A stretch of 45,696 bases of DNA. It comes from a virus. The position numbers and the translations under genes were made by a program. The notes beneath the pieces were generated by a model. That model was not told the DNA's origin and searched no databases. It saw only the letters and a program-made list of their open reading frames with translations. Positions 24,727 through 32,244 of the stretch are shown here, one piece after another. Within the stretch, counting starts at the first letter, position 1; the number at the start of each line of letters is the position of its first letter. The DNA lies in IMG/VR virus record IMGVR_UViG_3300042988_000457, positions 1 through 45,696 of that record, one strand, 5' to 3'.

Positions 24727-27247
24727 ATGTCCTAGCATCCTGAATCAAATACTGCGATTGCTCCGCTTCAATCAATTCTGCTTCTACGTCAATATAATCA
24801 GGCGTGACTTTTTCTGATATAGATTGGAAATTGCCCATTTTGATTGGCTTGGCGGTTGATAGCAAGTTGGTGTAGGCCATAACTAGGCTGTTACGGCAGT
24901 TATGGACTAGCACCCCGTTAGCAAAGTATTCGTGGCAATCTTCTACTTCAAGGTTAAATACTTTTTCTATACGACCTTCGTAATTTTCCACTACATTCGC
25001 GTGAGCAAGTTTTGGTTTTTGCGTATTTGTATGCCTTGAATGTTTGTCCGCAAATTTGGCAATTTTTATCAATCCAGTTCCACTCGTTTCGTCGTTGCTG
25101 CGCGACCTTGCAATTGACATGGCAGAATTTGACTGTGTTATGCGAAGTGTAGACTTCAAAATCCTTTCCGCAGTATTGACAGACAAATTTTTTATTTGTG
25201 AAGCTTTTTCCGAGCGAAGTTGAATAATTTCGCTTTGAAAATTCTCGCGCTTCTTCGGTGTGATGCCATTCAACGGCGAGCTTTCTAATTGATGCAAGAT
25301 GAGCCAAATGCTTTTCGGTAAGCCTTCCAGCGTCATCGGCGTGTTTTTCTCCGTGCTGCTTTGCTGTAAGCATTTCGAGATTGGAAATGTCGTTGTTAAG
25401 CGTGTTTTTGTCTTTGTGGTGTATGTGGCATCCTTTAGGGATTTCTGAAAGTCCGTGATGATGCTTGTAAATTTCTTGGTGAAGCGAGAGGCTTTTCCCA
25501 GGAGACTTGATTTCACTTGTGAAATAGTATTTACGCAAGTGTGAGCGAGTCGAGTTTGGATAGCGGCGGAATTTTCTGCCGTTGAATACGATGGTTTCAG
25601 ATAGTTGAGACATATCGAAACTTTATCACCATTTCGCAAGCTGTCAAGCCTAGTCCATCCTTTTTTGTATTGCCAAATTGGATGATTGCAAGTTCCGATA
25701 AGCGATTTTCCATTGTCAAACAATAATTGTCGCGTTTTTTTTACGCCTGTGCTTCCGGCTGAAAGCACTTTACGCAATCCTTTTCTAGTCCAAACCTTGT
25801 CGCCAACTTTAATTTTTTCAATTGGCGTTTCTCCAAGTTCTGTCAATACCATTGTTCCGGCCACAAAGCAGGATTCTAGCTGGTCGTCCCCCCCGTTTTG
25901 GTTTTCAGAATCAAAATTGATTTTTTGAATATCATTCGGCTTCTTTTCATCGCATTGCGCCATCTGAATTTGCTGAATAAGTTCTGTGCAATTCTTGTGG
26001 ATAAAAAGTCTAGGCTGAATTTGCTTCTGAATATCTCCAAACATTTCTGCCATTTGCGCCCAAGCATTCACGCGGTCAATATGCACGGCTGTAAGCATCA
26101 ATCCGCGCTCCATGTATTCAGTCGCTACCGTGCCGCCGTCTTTGTCCACGCGAAAGCAATCCTTGCCAGCCGCGATAAATTCCAAGTCCTCTGGTATCAA
26201 TCCGCGTAGTGCTAGAATGTCCTTAATGTTCGCTGCGTGCTGTTCAATCGTCGTATTAGGCTCGCCATAGCTATCCGTGATAAAGACGCGTCCTGACTCA
26301 TCCTCGCAACAAAGCGTGAATGCCGTAGGATGGCTAAAGCCGTAGTCTAATCCCGCAAACCATCTTACAGTCGGGCATTTCTTTACGTCCAAATCAACTG
26401 TCTCATTCGGATACACATGGACGGTATCGTAGAAGTTGCTGAAAAAGCTACCCGCCATAAATTCCCAAGAGCCTTCAAGCCAAGCCATGCGTTGCCATCC
26501 GACTAGCGTTTGCAAAAATGCTTTGTATTCAGGATTGACAAATTTATTGTCGTCAACGGTTGAATGAATGTAGCGAGTATCTTTTTCCGTTCCATTTTTC
26601 CACGGGTCAACAAATTCTTTTTTATGCTCAATATGACTGATGCCGCCCGGATTTGTGTCCATGTATGCGCGGGGACGCCAATCAGTCTTATTTGTGCGTA
26701 AGCAAGACATGATATTTGTAATCTTGCTAGCGGAAAGCTGATTACACTCCATGATATAGATTAAGTCGTATTCAAGCCCCAAATACTTATCAATGTCTTT
26801 TTCGTCTTTGAAGTTTCCAAGAATGACTTGCGAGCCGTTGGCAAAATCAATTGTCTGCGCTTGCTCGCGGTAAGTATGCGGAAGATTGAATAGCAGCTTT
26901 TTACGGAAGTCAGCAATCTGTTCTTTATTTGCCCTACCGACTTTACGCAATGCCAATACTTTTAAGCCCTTAATTCGTTGGCAATCGTCGCAGAAAATTT
27001 GTGTAAGAATTGTCGTGCTTTTGCCCGACCCACGCCCGCCACCCGCAAGAATCTTTTTAGGCCCGTTTGGTAAATCACATTGACGACAAAGCGCGGCAAT
27101 CTCCAATTGCTTTTTCTGCATCGTCACGCCCGCCATCAAAAAGTTTTCGACTTGCTCTTTGCAGCATCCGGCTTCTTTAGCCATTTGACCAAATTTGATA
27201 ATCAAATCTAGTTGCTCTTGTTCGGCTTTAGAATATTTTTGAGCCAT
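24716..27247 (-). CDS. terL: Terminase large subunit interrupted by an intein
   Basis: An 843-residue precursor; the ATG at 27247 is used rather than a TTG at 27253. ATPase domain: Walker A GGGRGSGKS at residues 69-77, Walker B DLIYIME at 161-167. Nuclease domain: WFAGLDYGFSHPT near residue 285 and GGDDQLES just before residue 460. An intein occupies residues 460-783, between GGDDQLES and CRNSLVMAY. Removing it leaves a 519-residue terminase of normal size. The insertion point lies at the third acidic cluster of the RNase H-like nuclease, a conserved site as inteins prefer. The enzyme cuts and pumps DNA into the prohead. Splicing must occur before packaging. Confidence 0.85.
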   Translation of the reverse strand: MAQKYSKAEQEQLDLIIKFGQMAKEAGCCKEQVENFLMAGVTMQKKQLEIAALCRQCDLPNGPKKILAGGGRGSGKSTTILTQIFCDDCQRIKGLKVLALRKVGRANKEQIADFRKKLLFNLPHTYREQAQTIDFANGSQVILGNFKDEKDIDKYLGLEYDLIYIMECNQLSASKITNIMSCLRTNKTDWRPRAYMDTNPGGISHIEHKKEFVDPWKNGTEKDTRYIHSTVDDNKFVNPEYKAFLQTLVGWQRMAWLEGSWEFMAGSFFSNFYDTVHVYPNETVDLDVKKCPTVRWFAGLDYGFSHPTAFTLCCEDESGRVFITDSYGEPNTTIEQHAANIKDILALRGLIPEDLEFIAAGKDCFRVDKDGGTVATEYMERGLMLTAVHIDRVNAWAQMAEMFGDIQKQIQPRLFIHKNCTELIQQIQMAQCDEKKPNDIQKINFDSENQNGGDDQLESCFVAGTMVLTELGETPIEKIKVGDKVWTRKGLRKVLSAGSTGVKKTRQLLFDNGKSLIGTCNHPIWQYKKGWTRLDSLRNGDKVSICLNYLKPSYSTAENSAAIQTRLAHTCVNTISQVKSSLLGKASRFTKKFTSIITDFQKSLKDATYTTKTKTRLTTTFPISKCLQQSSTEKNTPMTLEGLPKSIWLILHQLESSPLNGITPKKRENFQSEIIQLRSEKASQIKNLSVNTAERILKSTLRITQSNSAMSIARSRSNDETSGTGLIKIAKFADKHSRHTNTQKPKLAHANVVENYEGRIEKVFNLEVEDCHEYFANGVLVHNCRNSLVMAYTNLLSTAKPIKMGNFQSISEKVTPDYIDVEAELIEAEQSQYLIQDARTFRL
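24899..25870 (-). mobile_element. Intein in terminase large subunit (324 residues)
   Basis: The N-terminal end CFVAGTMVLTELGETPIEKI has the intein block A pattern, with Cys1. GTCNHPIWQY matches block B (the TxxH His). The C-terminal end has NYEGRIEKVFNLEVEDCHEYF (block F) and ANGVLVHN followed by Cys (block G, His-Asn-Cys). All splicing residues are present, so it should be active. The 220 codons between positions 25613 and 24954 in this frame show no DOD/LAGLIDADG motif and read as Ser/Thr/Lys-rich sequence. That DNA instead carries an HNH gene in the -1 frame. Confidence 0.85.
24954..25613 (-). CDS. HNH homing endonuclease nested out of frame in the intein
   Basis: A 219-residue protein on the same strand as the terminase, in the -1 frame. 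It has a NUMOD-like start (FNGRKFRRYPNSTRSHLR), the HNH core GCHIHHKDKNTLNNDISNLEML (His65/His66, Asp68, Asn73/Asn74, Asn78), and two C-terminal zinc-finger-like parts (CQYCGKDF...FCHVNC and CQICGQTF...TCSREC). Its ATG at 25613 is preceded by an in-frame TAA, so it is not a simple extension of the intein. Its last codons overlap the intein block F coding. Standalone translation needs an internal start with only a weak ribosome site. It probably cuts intein-less terminase alleles. Confidence 0.85.
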   Translation of the reverse strand: MSQLSETIVFNGRKFRRYPNSTRSHLRKYYFTSEIKSPGKSLSLHQEIYKHHHGLSEIPKGCHIHHKDKNTLNNDISNLEMLTAKQHGEKHADDAGRLTEKHLAHLASIRKLAVEWHHTEEAREFSKRNYSTSLGKSFTNKKFVCQYCGKDFEVYTSHNTVKFCHVNCKVAQQRRNEWNWIDKNCQICGQTFKAYKYAKTKTCSRECSGKLRRSYRKSI

Positions 27248-27249
27248 AA

Positions 27250-27429
27250 TCAATCAACTTCGTAAAGCTGTTCAATCGGAATTTGAATGTAATGGGCAAG
27301 TGGCGTTCCCCAAAAAGATTCAAGACACACAGTTACTAGTTGCAATTTTCTGCCAGTCATTTCAGAAATTCGATAAATGTGTCCGTTCTGGTTTTTAACC
27401 CTAGCTCCGTATTTTATTTCTGTAATCAT
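27250..27429 (-). CDS. Small hypothetical protein upstream of terminase
   Basis: A 59-residue protein (MITEIKYGARVKNQNGHIYRIS, then CLESFWGTPLAHYIQIPIEQL). The sequence looks like a small SH3-like barrel. Its stop lies two bases before the terminase ATG, so the two are likely co-translated. Function unknown; a position before the large terminase makes a packaging accessory possible. Confidence 0.6.
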   Translation of the reverse strand: MITEIKYGARVKNQNGHIYRISEMTGRKLQLVTVCLESFWGTPLAHYIQIPIEQLYEVD

Positions 27430-27442
27430 TTGTCATTAAATT

Positions 27443-27481
27443 AAAAATGCGCCAGCCAATCTCCGAATAATTGACTGACGC
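27443..27481 (-). terminator. Intrinsic terminator/attenuator before the terminase unit
   Basis: On the minus strand GCGTCAGTCAAT (27481-27470) pairs with ATTGGCTGGCGC (27460-27449) over 12 positions with G-U wobbles, followed by ATTTTTAATTT. This is a usable rho-independent terminator for the small genes upstream, or an attenuator in the leader of the 27250 gene. Confidence 0.6.
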
Positions 27482-27544
27482 ACCCCACAAACACCACCAT
27501 CCACAACATTTGGACAGTAATGCAAAGTCAAATTATTAGCAAAT

Positions 27545-27688
27545 CTATTTTTTCATCGGAGGAATAAATGCCAATTTCGACAATGCGCCAAGCGTTTCGC
27601 TATACGAATAACCGCAATGCTTATAGATTTTAGCCATCGCTATTACAGCCTTTAATTCCTGTTTTTTAATTTTATCTTTTGTTTTCAT
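27545..27688 (-). CDS. Tiny basic hypothetical protein
   Basis: A 47-residue protein (MKTKDKIKKQELKAVIAMAK, then YSETLGALSKLAFIPP). It lies four bases after the metallopeptidase gene, same strand. Function unknown. Confidence 0.45.
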   Translation of the reverse strand: MKTKDKIKKQELKAVIAMAKIYKHCGYSYSETLGALSKLAFIPPMKK

Positions 27689-27692
27689 GTGT

Positions 27693-27953
27693 TTATTTTG
27701 TTTGTTTTCTATAACCATTGTTCCAAATCAATTTCGCTAAAGATTTTTCTAGCTTGATGATATTTCGCTCGCTTGCTGACGGAATAGCCAAGTGAAGCCA
27801 TTCATGGCATAATGTTGACAGATATTCTCGCTTTGACTGTCTAGGGTCAATTGTAATGGTGCAATCCTCTGTATCAGCCAAGCCTACGCAATCTTCAAGC
27901 TTTCGCCTTATGACGCGGAATTTTACTGACGGATTGACGCGAGCGCGAATCAT
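27693..27953 (-). CDS. Zincin-like metallopeptidase (HEWLH)
   Basis: An 86-residue protein with CTITIDPRQSKREYLSTLCHEWLHLAIPSASERNI. HEWLH fits the HExxH zinc motif, with a downstream Glu in ASERN that could be the third ligand. This small zincin pattern is seen in phage peptidases of unknown substrate and in the ImmA/IrrE group. It overlaps the exonuclease gene by ATGA. Confidence 0.7.
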   Translation of the reverse strand: MIRARVNPSVKFRVIRRKLEDCVGLADTEDCTITIDPRQSKREYLSTLCHEWLHLAIPSASERNIIKLEKSLAKLIWNNGYRKQTK

Positions 27954-28714
27954 TTTGCATTATCGGTATCGTTCTTTTTTGCTTCCTTATACGCTTCCAT
28001 TGAGCTTCCGCTAATAGTATAAATCTTTCCACAGCACTTGCATTTCATTTGATATTGTTTCGTTCCTGCGGCTGTTACGCGAGTCATATTTATTTTAACC
28101 GCCTCGCTAGCACAATGCGGACAAGTCCATTTACCGCCGTTATTCAATACTCCTGCATGAGATTTTACAGGCGATAGCAACACAATCTTTTTCCAGACTT
28201 TTTCAAGCACCACTACATCATGCTTGCAATAGCGGCTCATTTTAGCTAATGCTTTTGGGCATTGCTTCAAGCAAATGTCTTTCCACAAATCAAAATTTGT
28301 ATGCAGCTTTTTTCCGACTCCAAAGAATTGCGCCAAGTAATCTAGCTTATTGGAATTGAACATGAATTTGCGTCTAGCCCATTGCAGTGTATCGGCTGTC
28401 TTGTAAGTCGGAAATACAATTCCATGAAGGGCGCACCTTGTAGCGAAAAATGGCAAGTCAAAATTATCTCCGTTGTGCGCTACCAATTCGTCCGCCTGAT
28501 TTGCTATGTATGTGAATTTTTTTAGAAGTGATTTGTCGTCCTGATTTTTGTCCCATGTAAGAATTTCTGCCTTGCCCCCCTCCCATTTGTAGCCGATACA
28601 GATTATTTTTCTCTCTTTCAATATGCTTTCCGGCGTCACTGAAACCTTGTATCCAATTCTCCAATTTAAGCAGATATTAGGCGATGTTTCAATGTCCCAA
28701 AATAATCGTTTCAT
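27950..28714 (-). CDS. DEDD-type 3'-5' exonuclease with C-terminal zinc ribbon
   Basis: A 254-residue protein. Motif I is WDIET (Asp7, Glu9), motif II is HNGDNFDLPF (Asn81-Asp86) and motif III is YCKHD (Tyr162, Asp166), so all four acidic residues are present. A Cys pair at 198/201 and more Cys near 225-228 form a zinc ribbon. The set resembles YprB-like RNase H-fold exonucleases of phages. It could degrade DNA or process recombination intermediates. It overlaps the metallopeptidase gene. Confidence 0.75.
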   Translation of the reverse strand: MKRLFWDIETSPNICLNWRIGYKVSVTPESILKERKIICIGYKWEGGKAEILTWDKNQDDKSLLKKFTYIANQADELVAHNGDNFDLPFFATRCALHGIVFPTYKTADTLQWARRKFMFNSNKLDYLAQFFGVGKKLHTNFDLWKDICLKQCPKALAKMSRYCKHDVVVLEKVWKKIVLLSPVKSHAGVLNNGGKWTCPHCASEAVKINMTRVTAAGTKQYQMKCKCCGKIYTISGSSMEAYKEAKKNDTDNAK

Positions 28715-28745
28715 AGTTTCATTTTTTCCGACATTACGCCGATTA

Positions 28746-29255
28746 TCACTTATTGCAAGGCTTTTCTAATGCCAAGAATTTTTGCACTTCAATTGCTAAT
28801 TCGCCTCTGTCTTTTGCGACAATGGTATAATCAGCTTTTATGCCCTCTAGCTCTGTTTCGCTTTTGTGAGTATCATTTGAGGAATGATTTGACTTAATCA
28901 CGCGGATAATCTTGCCGCCTTTTGAGCGGATAAATTCGGCTTCGTTTTCAAAGCGCAAATCTGTGACGAAGATTGGTTTATCCAAATCGCATGGACGAAT
29001 CTTAATGCGCTTAATCCAATAATCTTTGGCGACAAGATTGCGGCGAAATTCAGTTGCCCAAAATTGAAGCATCGGTCTAAAAATATCTTTGTTGGCCTCA
29101 ATGTATTCTACCGTGAAACCTGTTACTTGGCTGACTTCAATCTTTACTTCATCGCCAAAAGCCACGCGCACGGCGTCAGGAATGATTTTTTTTACCTCTT
29201 TATAGAAGCTATCTTTCCCGTTTCTAGCTTTTCCCGTCAATCCATAGATTTTCAT
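28746..29255 (-). CDS. Deoxynucleoside monophosphate kinase
   Basis: A 169-residue P-loop protein starting MKIYGLTGKARNGKDSF, with Walker A at residues 8-15 (GKARNGKD). The pattern FGDEVKIEVSQVTGF, MLQFWATEFRR and FVTDLRFENEAEFIRSKGGKIIRV matches dNMP kinases of the T4 gp1 type. It supplies nucleotides for phage DNA. Four bases separate it from the methyltransferase gene upstream. Confidence 0.75.
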   Translation of the reverse strand: MKIYGLTGKARNGKDSFYKEVKKIIPDAVRVAFGDEVKIEVSQVTGFTVEYIEANKDIFRPMLQFWATEFRRNLVAKDYWIKRIKIRPCDLDKPIFVTDLRFENEAEFIRSKGGKIIRVIKSNHSSNDTHKSETELEGIKADYTIVAKDRGELAIEVQKFLALEKPCNK

Positions 29256-29258
29256 TTG

Positions 29259-30002
29259 TCAATAAATATGCTCGCGTTTTCCAGCGATAAACTTTTGTAG
29301 GTTGCTGCCTAAATAAATGTCATAAACATTTAGCATAAAGGACTGCTTTGGGATTTTCGGCAATGTTGCCGATTTTCGGTGAAATACAAAATGAAACGCC
29401 GAGTCAGACTCCCATCTGGAACCGTTGTTCCATTGTGGCGAGAAGTATTTAACCAGCTTTGTGCTATTTTCCCACCCGTGCTTTCTAGCGGCTTTAATCC
29501 ACCACTCATGCCCTTTCATGGTCTGATGTAGGTTGACGCCATTTACAAAATCCGGCTCTGATGTTGTGCTGATAATTAGCAATGTGTTCTGGCTGCTTGC
29601 GTTGGCAGCGTTTTGGAAGAATGAGCCGACTCCATCTTCTGTCAAATGCTCAACGACTTCCCATGCGGTTATAACATCGAATGATGTATCGAAGCTAAAT
29701 GGCTTTGTAATATCAGAAACAAACAGCTTATCGCCATGAATTCGCCAAGCCCCACGACCTTGTTTCTGTGACCAGTCCGAGCCTTCAATTCCAGCGGAGT
29801 TAATGCCGCGCTCAACGCATTCAGACACAAAATGACCGCCAGCACAGCCCAAATCTAACAGGCTAAAAATTGCCCCTTTACCATATAGCGCACAGAGTTT
29901 TTCAATAAATCTTTTGTTGACCGACAAGCATTTTCTAGTTCCCCACGGAACAACATGGTCTAGGGATGTTTCGGCAAGCGTTGATGATGATGTGAACTTC
30001 AT
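29259..30002 (-). CDS. Class I SAM-dependent methyltransferase
   Basis: A 247-residue protein with LLDLGCAGGHFV (SAM-binding motif I), GIEGSDWSQ (motif II acidic residue), FDVITAWEVVEHL (motif IV region) and TLLIISTTSEP (motif V). The set matches the Methyltransf_23-like group. The target is not visible from sequence; small-molecule, sugar or DNA modification are possible. A strong terminator hairpin lies ahead of it. Confidence 0.75.
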   Translation of the reverse strand: MKFTSSSTLAETSLDHVVPWGTRKCLSVNKRFIEKLCALYGKGAIFSLLDLGCAGGHFVSECVERGINSAGIEGSDWSQKQGRGAWRIHGDKLFVSDITKPFSFDTSFDVITAWEVVEHLTEDGVGSFFQNAANASSQNTLLIISTTSEPDFVNGVNLHQTMKGHEWWIKAARKHGWENSTKLVKYFSPQWNNGSRWESDSAFHFVFHRKSATLPKIPKQSFMLNVYDIYLGSNLQKFIAGKREHIY

Positions 30003-30034
30003 TTTATATTTTATTTATTTTTTATCATTTATTC

Positions 30035-30087
30035 AAAATAAAAGACCGCCGACAACTGGAAAATGACGAAACCAATCATCGGCGGCC
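30035..30087 (-). terminator. Intrinsic terminator with 16-bp stem
   Basis: On the minus strand GGCCGCCGATGATTGG (30087-30072) pairs with CCAGTTGTCGGCGGTC (30059-30044) over 16 positions, several of them G-U, with a 12-base loop and then TTTTATTTT. This should end transcripts coming from the small genes upstream. Confidence 0.65.
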
Positions 30088-30091
30088 ACAC

Positions 30092-30137
30092 ATGAAGCAA
30101 TCAGAAGTGAACCACGCCGGAAATCTAATTGCTTCAT
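30092..30137. repeat. 10-bp perfect inverted repeat
   Basis: ATGAAGCAAT at 30092-30101 and ATTGCTTCAT at 30128-30137 are exact reverse complements around a 26-base spacer. It lies in the gap after the gene ending at 30146 and just before the terminator, and may be an extra stem or an operator. Confidence 0.5.
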
Positions 30138-30145
30138 AAAATTAG

Positions 30146-30463
30146 TCAACTATTTTTCAATTGTTTTTTAGCAAGCTCAATCAATTCGGATTGGCTCATT
30201 GATTTTAGCTTTTCTTCCAAAAGAATATCTTCAATTTGTTCAACCGTCATCAATTCGTATTCTTTGGCGGATAAATTTGGAAGCGACTCCCCTTTATCAA
30301 TCGGCCAACCGTCGCCAATTGTATTGCCTGCATTTTTTACAAGTATTTCGGCTTCTTCTCTCGTGCCGACATAGCCAATGCCACGATAACCCACAGCCGC
30401 GCTTGCGATATTTTCCAGCTTGTCAATAGCCAGTTTTGAGATTAGATAAATTTTCATAGTCAT
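30146..30463 (-). CDS. Small hypothetical protein
   Basis: A 105-residue protein (MTMKIYLISKLAIDKLENIASAAVGYRGIGYVGT, then acidic and helical to the end LIELAKKQLKNS). The ATGA overlap with the gene upstream decides the start at 30463. A surface-type small protein; no family recognised. Confidence 0.65.
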   Translation of the reverse strand: MTMKIYLISKLAIDKLENIASAAVGYRGIGYVGTREEAEILVKNAGNTIGDGWPIDKGESLPNLSAKEYELMTVEQIEDILLEEKLKSMSQSELIELAKKQLKNS

Positions 30464-30630
30464 TTTTCTTTACGGATATAAACCGTATTCGGTGGAACAA
30501 GCGTTCCATCCATATTGGTTTCTACCCAAGTCCGTCCATTCATCAGCCATTCGTCGCCTTCAAGAATCATATCGCCTTGTTTAAGCTGATAATAGCCGGA
30601 TGGAATTTGTGTTTGTTGCGTGTCGTTCAT
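30460..30630 (-). CDS. Small hypothetical protein
   Basis: A 56-residue protein (YYQLKQGDMILEGDEWLMNG and TLVPPNTVYIRK). The small beta pattern is common in phage accessory proteins. Overlaps the next gene by ATGA. Function unknown. Confidence 0.6.
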   Translation of the reverse strand: MNDTQQTQIPSGYYQLKQGDMILEGDEWLMNGRTWVETNMDGTLVPPNTVYIRKEK

Positions 30631-30648
30631 TTGTTGTGTGTGATTAAA

Positions 30649-30715
30649 TTAGCCAATCAGCTACTTACTGCCGTCATAGCTTCGGATGACTTCAACTCTT
30701 TCGAGAATTGGCTAA
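30649..30715 (-). other. Structured leader: outer stem with inner hairpins
   Basis: On the minus strand TTAGCCAAT (30715-30707) pairs with ATTGGCTAA (30657-30649). Inside are CTCGAAAGAG with a GAAA loop and GTCAT...ATGAC around CCGAAGCT. The whole 162-base gap between 30631 and 30792 has no gene. It looks like a multi-arm 5' leader for the gene at 30630, but it does not match a tRNA. Confidence 0.45.
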
Positions 30716-30792
30716 CGGCTCGACTCTACCAACCATCGCAAATTTTTCAACAAGATTTTTGCGGATAAAGAAGGTAGTAGAATGGCTAATAA

Positions 30793-30888
30793 TTATCTTC
30801 CCTTGTCTAAATTTTTATCATGCCGCAAAACCTGATTGCGCTCCATCATTTTATACCAATCACGAAGTTGTTTAAGAGTCGGGTTCAT
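30793..30888 (-). CDS. Tiny hypothetical protein
   Basis: A 31-residue protein (MNPTLKQLRDWYKMMERNQV, ending DKGR). It starts in an ATGA overlap with the gene upstream, which supports translation. Function unknown. Confidence 0.45.
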   Translation of the reverse strand: MNPTLKQLRDWYKMMERNQVLRHDKNLDKGR

Positions 30889-31094
30889 ATTTCTTCCAAT
30901 GACTTTTTAGCCTCGACTAATGCGCCATTAATTTCGTCAATGGTTTTCAAAGCGTTTTCAGCCATTTCATGCTTTGAATGGCCGCGTCCAATAATGACAA
31001 TCTGCCAATCTTTTTTATCTGGCGAAAAGCTATTGCGTTTAATTTCAACTGCAATCCTATGTTCACCATCGTCGTTTGTGTGTGTTATTTTCAT
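30885..31094 (-). CDS. Small hypothetical protein
   Basis: A 69-residue protein with strands at the start (MKITHTNDDGEHRIAVEIKR, WQIVIIGRG) and a helix at the end (EMAENALKTIDEINGALVEAKK). No family recognised. Confidence 0.6.
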   Translation of the reverse strand: MKITHTNDDGEHRIAVEIKRNSFSPDKKDWQIVIIGRGHSKHEMAENALKTIDEINGALVEAKKSLEEI

Positions 31095-31132
31095 ATTTTG
31101 ATTGATTCTAGCCGATTAGTTCAAGCATGGCT

Positions 31133-31465
31133 TTAGATATTTTCCTTTTCTGGAAGTTCAAAAATGTAATGTCCGCCACGACGAGATTGCACCCATGAAA
31201 ACGCCCAAAATACAAGGTTATCTTGCATCGCCCCAATCATTGATTCATTTCCACTCAATCCGGCAGTTGATACATGATAGCGGATAATCTTTTTATCCTT
31301 AAAAAATTCGTCAACCGTATTTTCCTCTGACCAAAAATCAGGATAAGCCCATGCGGATTTAATGAAGTCCATTAGCCCATGAAAATCTTCATAGCTCCAA
31401 TTTTTGATAGCCTCAAGCGTTGCTTCTGTTGAATAACCGTCATCGTCCATTTGTGGCGTATTCAT
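31133..31465 (-). CDS. Conserved phage hypothetical protein with RRGGHYIF end
   Basis: A 110-residue protein. YHVSTAGLSGNESMIGAMQDNLVFWAFSWVQSRRGGHYIFE is a strongly patterned block that I recognise as typical of a small conserved phage family of unknown role. It has no catalytic signature that I can name. The start lies after a 157-base leader. Confidence 0.65.
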   Translation of the reverse strand: MNTPQMDDDGYSTEATLEAIKNWSYEDFHGLMDFIKSAWAYPDFWSEENTVDEFFKDKKIIRYHVSTAGLSGNESMIGAMQDNLVFWAFSWVQSRRGGHYIFELPEKENI

Positions 31466-31622
31466 AATATGTCCATCATTTACCCATGTCGTTTTAATGT
31501 GTCCAAATCCATTTACGGATTGAAGCGTTATACGCTACGCTATGTAAATGTTTTATCCCACCAATCGCAAAAAGTTACAAGCTAATTCTTACTGATTGGT
31601 GAAGGTTGGCGGATGGAGTGAA
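31466..31622 (-). other. Gene-free leader with nested hairpins
   Basis: CATTTAC (31510-31516) pairs with GTAAATG (31544-31550) around an AGCGT/ACGCT stem (31524-31536). CACCAATC (31559-31566) pairs with GATTGGTG (31594-31601). The gap holds no gene; these hairpins form the leader of the 31465 gene. A weak TGGACA-N17-TAAATG promoter-like pair is also present on the minus strand. Confidence 0.4.
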
Positions 31623-31979
31623 TTATTTAGGTTTATCAGCGTATATCTCACACGCTTCCTGATACGTTGGCTCAATTTTTAAATAATCCATTGCAGATAA
31701 AACCAGCTGGCACTGATGCGCTGATGCCGTCTGGCTAGTAGATAGCTTTGTTACTTCAAAAACAATTTTGTTTGCGTCGTTTAATTGAGATTGTAATTGC
31801 GCGGCGTATTCTATGCACGATTGATAAAGCGCGTCCTTAAATCCAAGCTCATTGTTTTTTCCAGAATGTATGCGCTGATAATTCTTTTCCACAATTTCAT
31901 GCAATGATTCGTTTGACTGACTAAATTGCTGCCGAAAATACTCGTCAGCATCATTTTTTTGTTGGCTAGTTTGATTCAT
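31623..31979 (-). CDS. Helical protein with DADEYF motif
   Basis: A 118-residue protein with a strong ribosome site (GGAGG). Residues 8-23 (KNDADEYFRQQFSQSNE) repeat a motif seen at the end of the 62-residue protein at 23968. The rest is helical (FKDALYQSCIEYAAQLQSQLNDANKI). Function unknown; the shared motif suggests a common partner. Confidence 0.65.
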   Translation of the reverse strand: MNQTSQQKNDADEYFRQQFSQSNESLHEIVEKNYQRIHSGKNNELGFKDALYQSCIEYAAQLQSQLNDANKIVFEVTKLSTSQTASAHQCQLVLSAMDYLKIEPTYQEACEIYADKPK

Positions 31980-32127
31980 TTCCTCCTTTATACCCCATCC
32001 AAAAATAATTTCAAGACTTTGTTGCGGATTTAGGAAGGTATAAGTTCTAGTAATTTTGAAATTTTTTTTCTAGCGACGAATTATTTTACCTATTAGGCGG
32101 TGTATAATTTTGAGACATGAGTTAATA

Positions 32128-32238
32128 GGAGTTGAAAAATAAAATACTCCGCCCTAGCACGTCTGCTAGTCCACCATGTTGATTCATGGCTTGCTGGTGC
32201 GATTCTCAACAAACCGTAGAGCTTTCGTCAGGAGTTAT
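32128..32238 (-). ncRNA. Candidate small structured RNA
   Basis: No gene lies between 31980 and 32268. On the minus strand a -35/-10 pair lies at 32267-32245, and downstream are hairpins: CCATG/CATGG (32174-32189), CTAGCA/TGCTAG with a four-base loop (32154-32169), and GGAGT/ACTCC (32128-32150), followed by a T-rich tract. The region 32146-32153 can also pair with GGCGGTGT at 32096-32103, so two folds compete. This fits a small RNA or a switch-like leader for the 31979 gene. Confidence 0.4.
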
Positions 32239-32244
32239 AGCCTT

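Noticed and set aside
30649-30715. tRNA-like cloverleaf on the minus strand
   Set aside because: It has an acceptor-like stem and inner hairpins but lacks the T-loop consensus, has an eight-base central loop and is too short for a tRNA.
32225-32231. CTGACGA on the minus strand, as in a hammerhead ribozyme core
   Set aside because: The required GAAA after stem II and a cleavage-site stem do not follow, so only one of the core segments is present.
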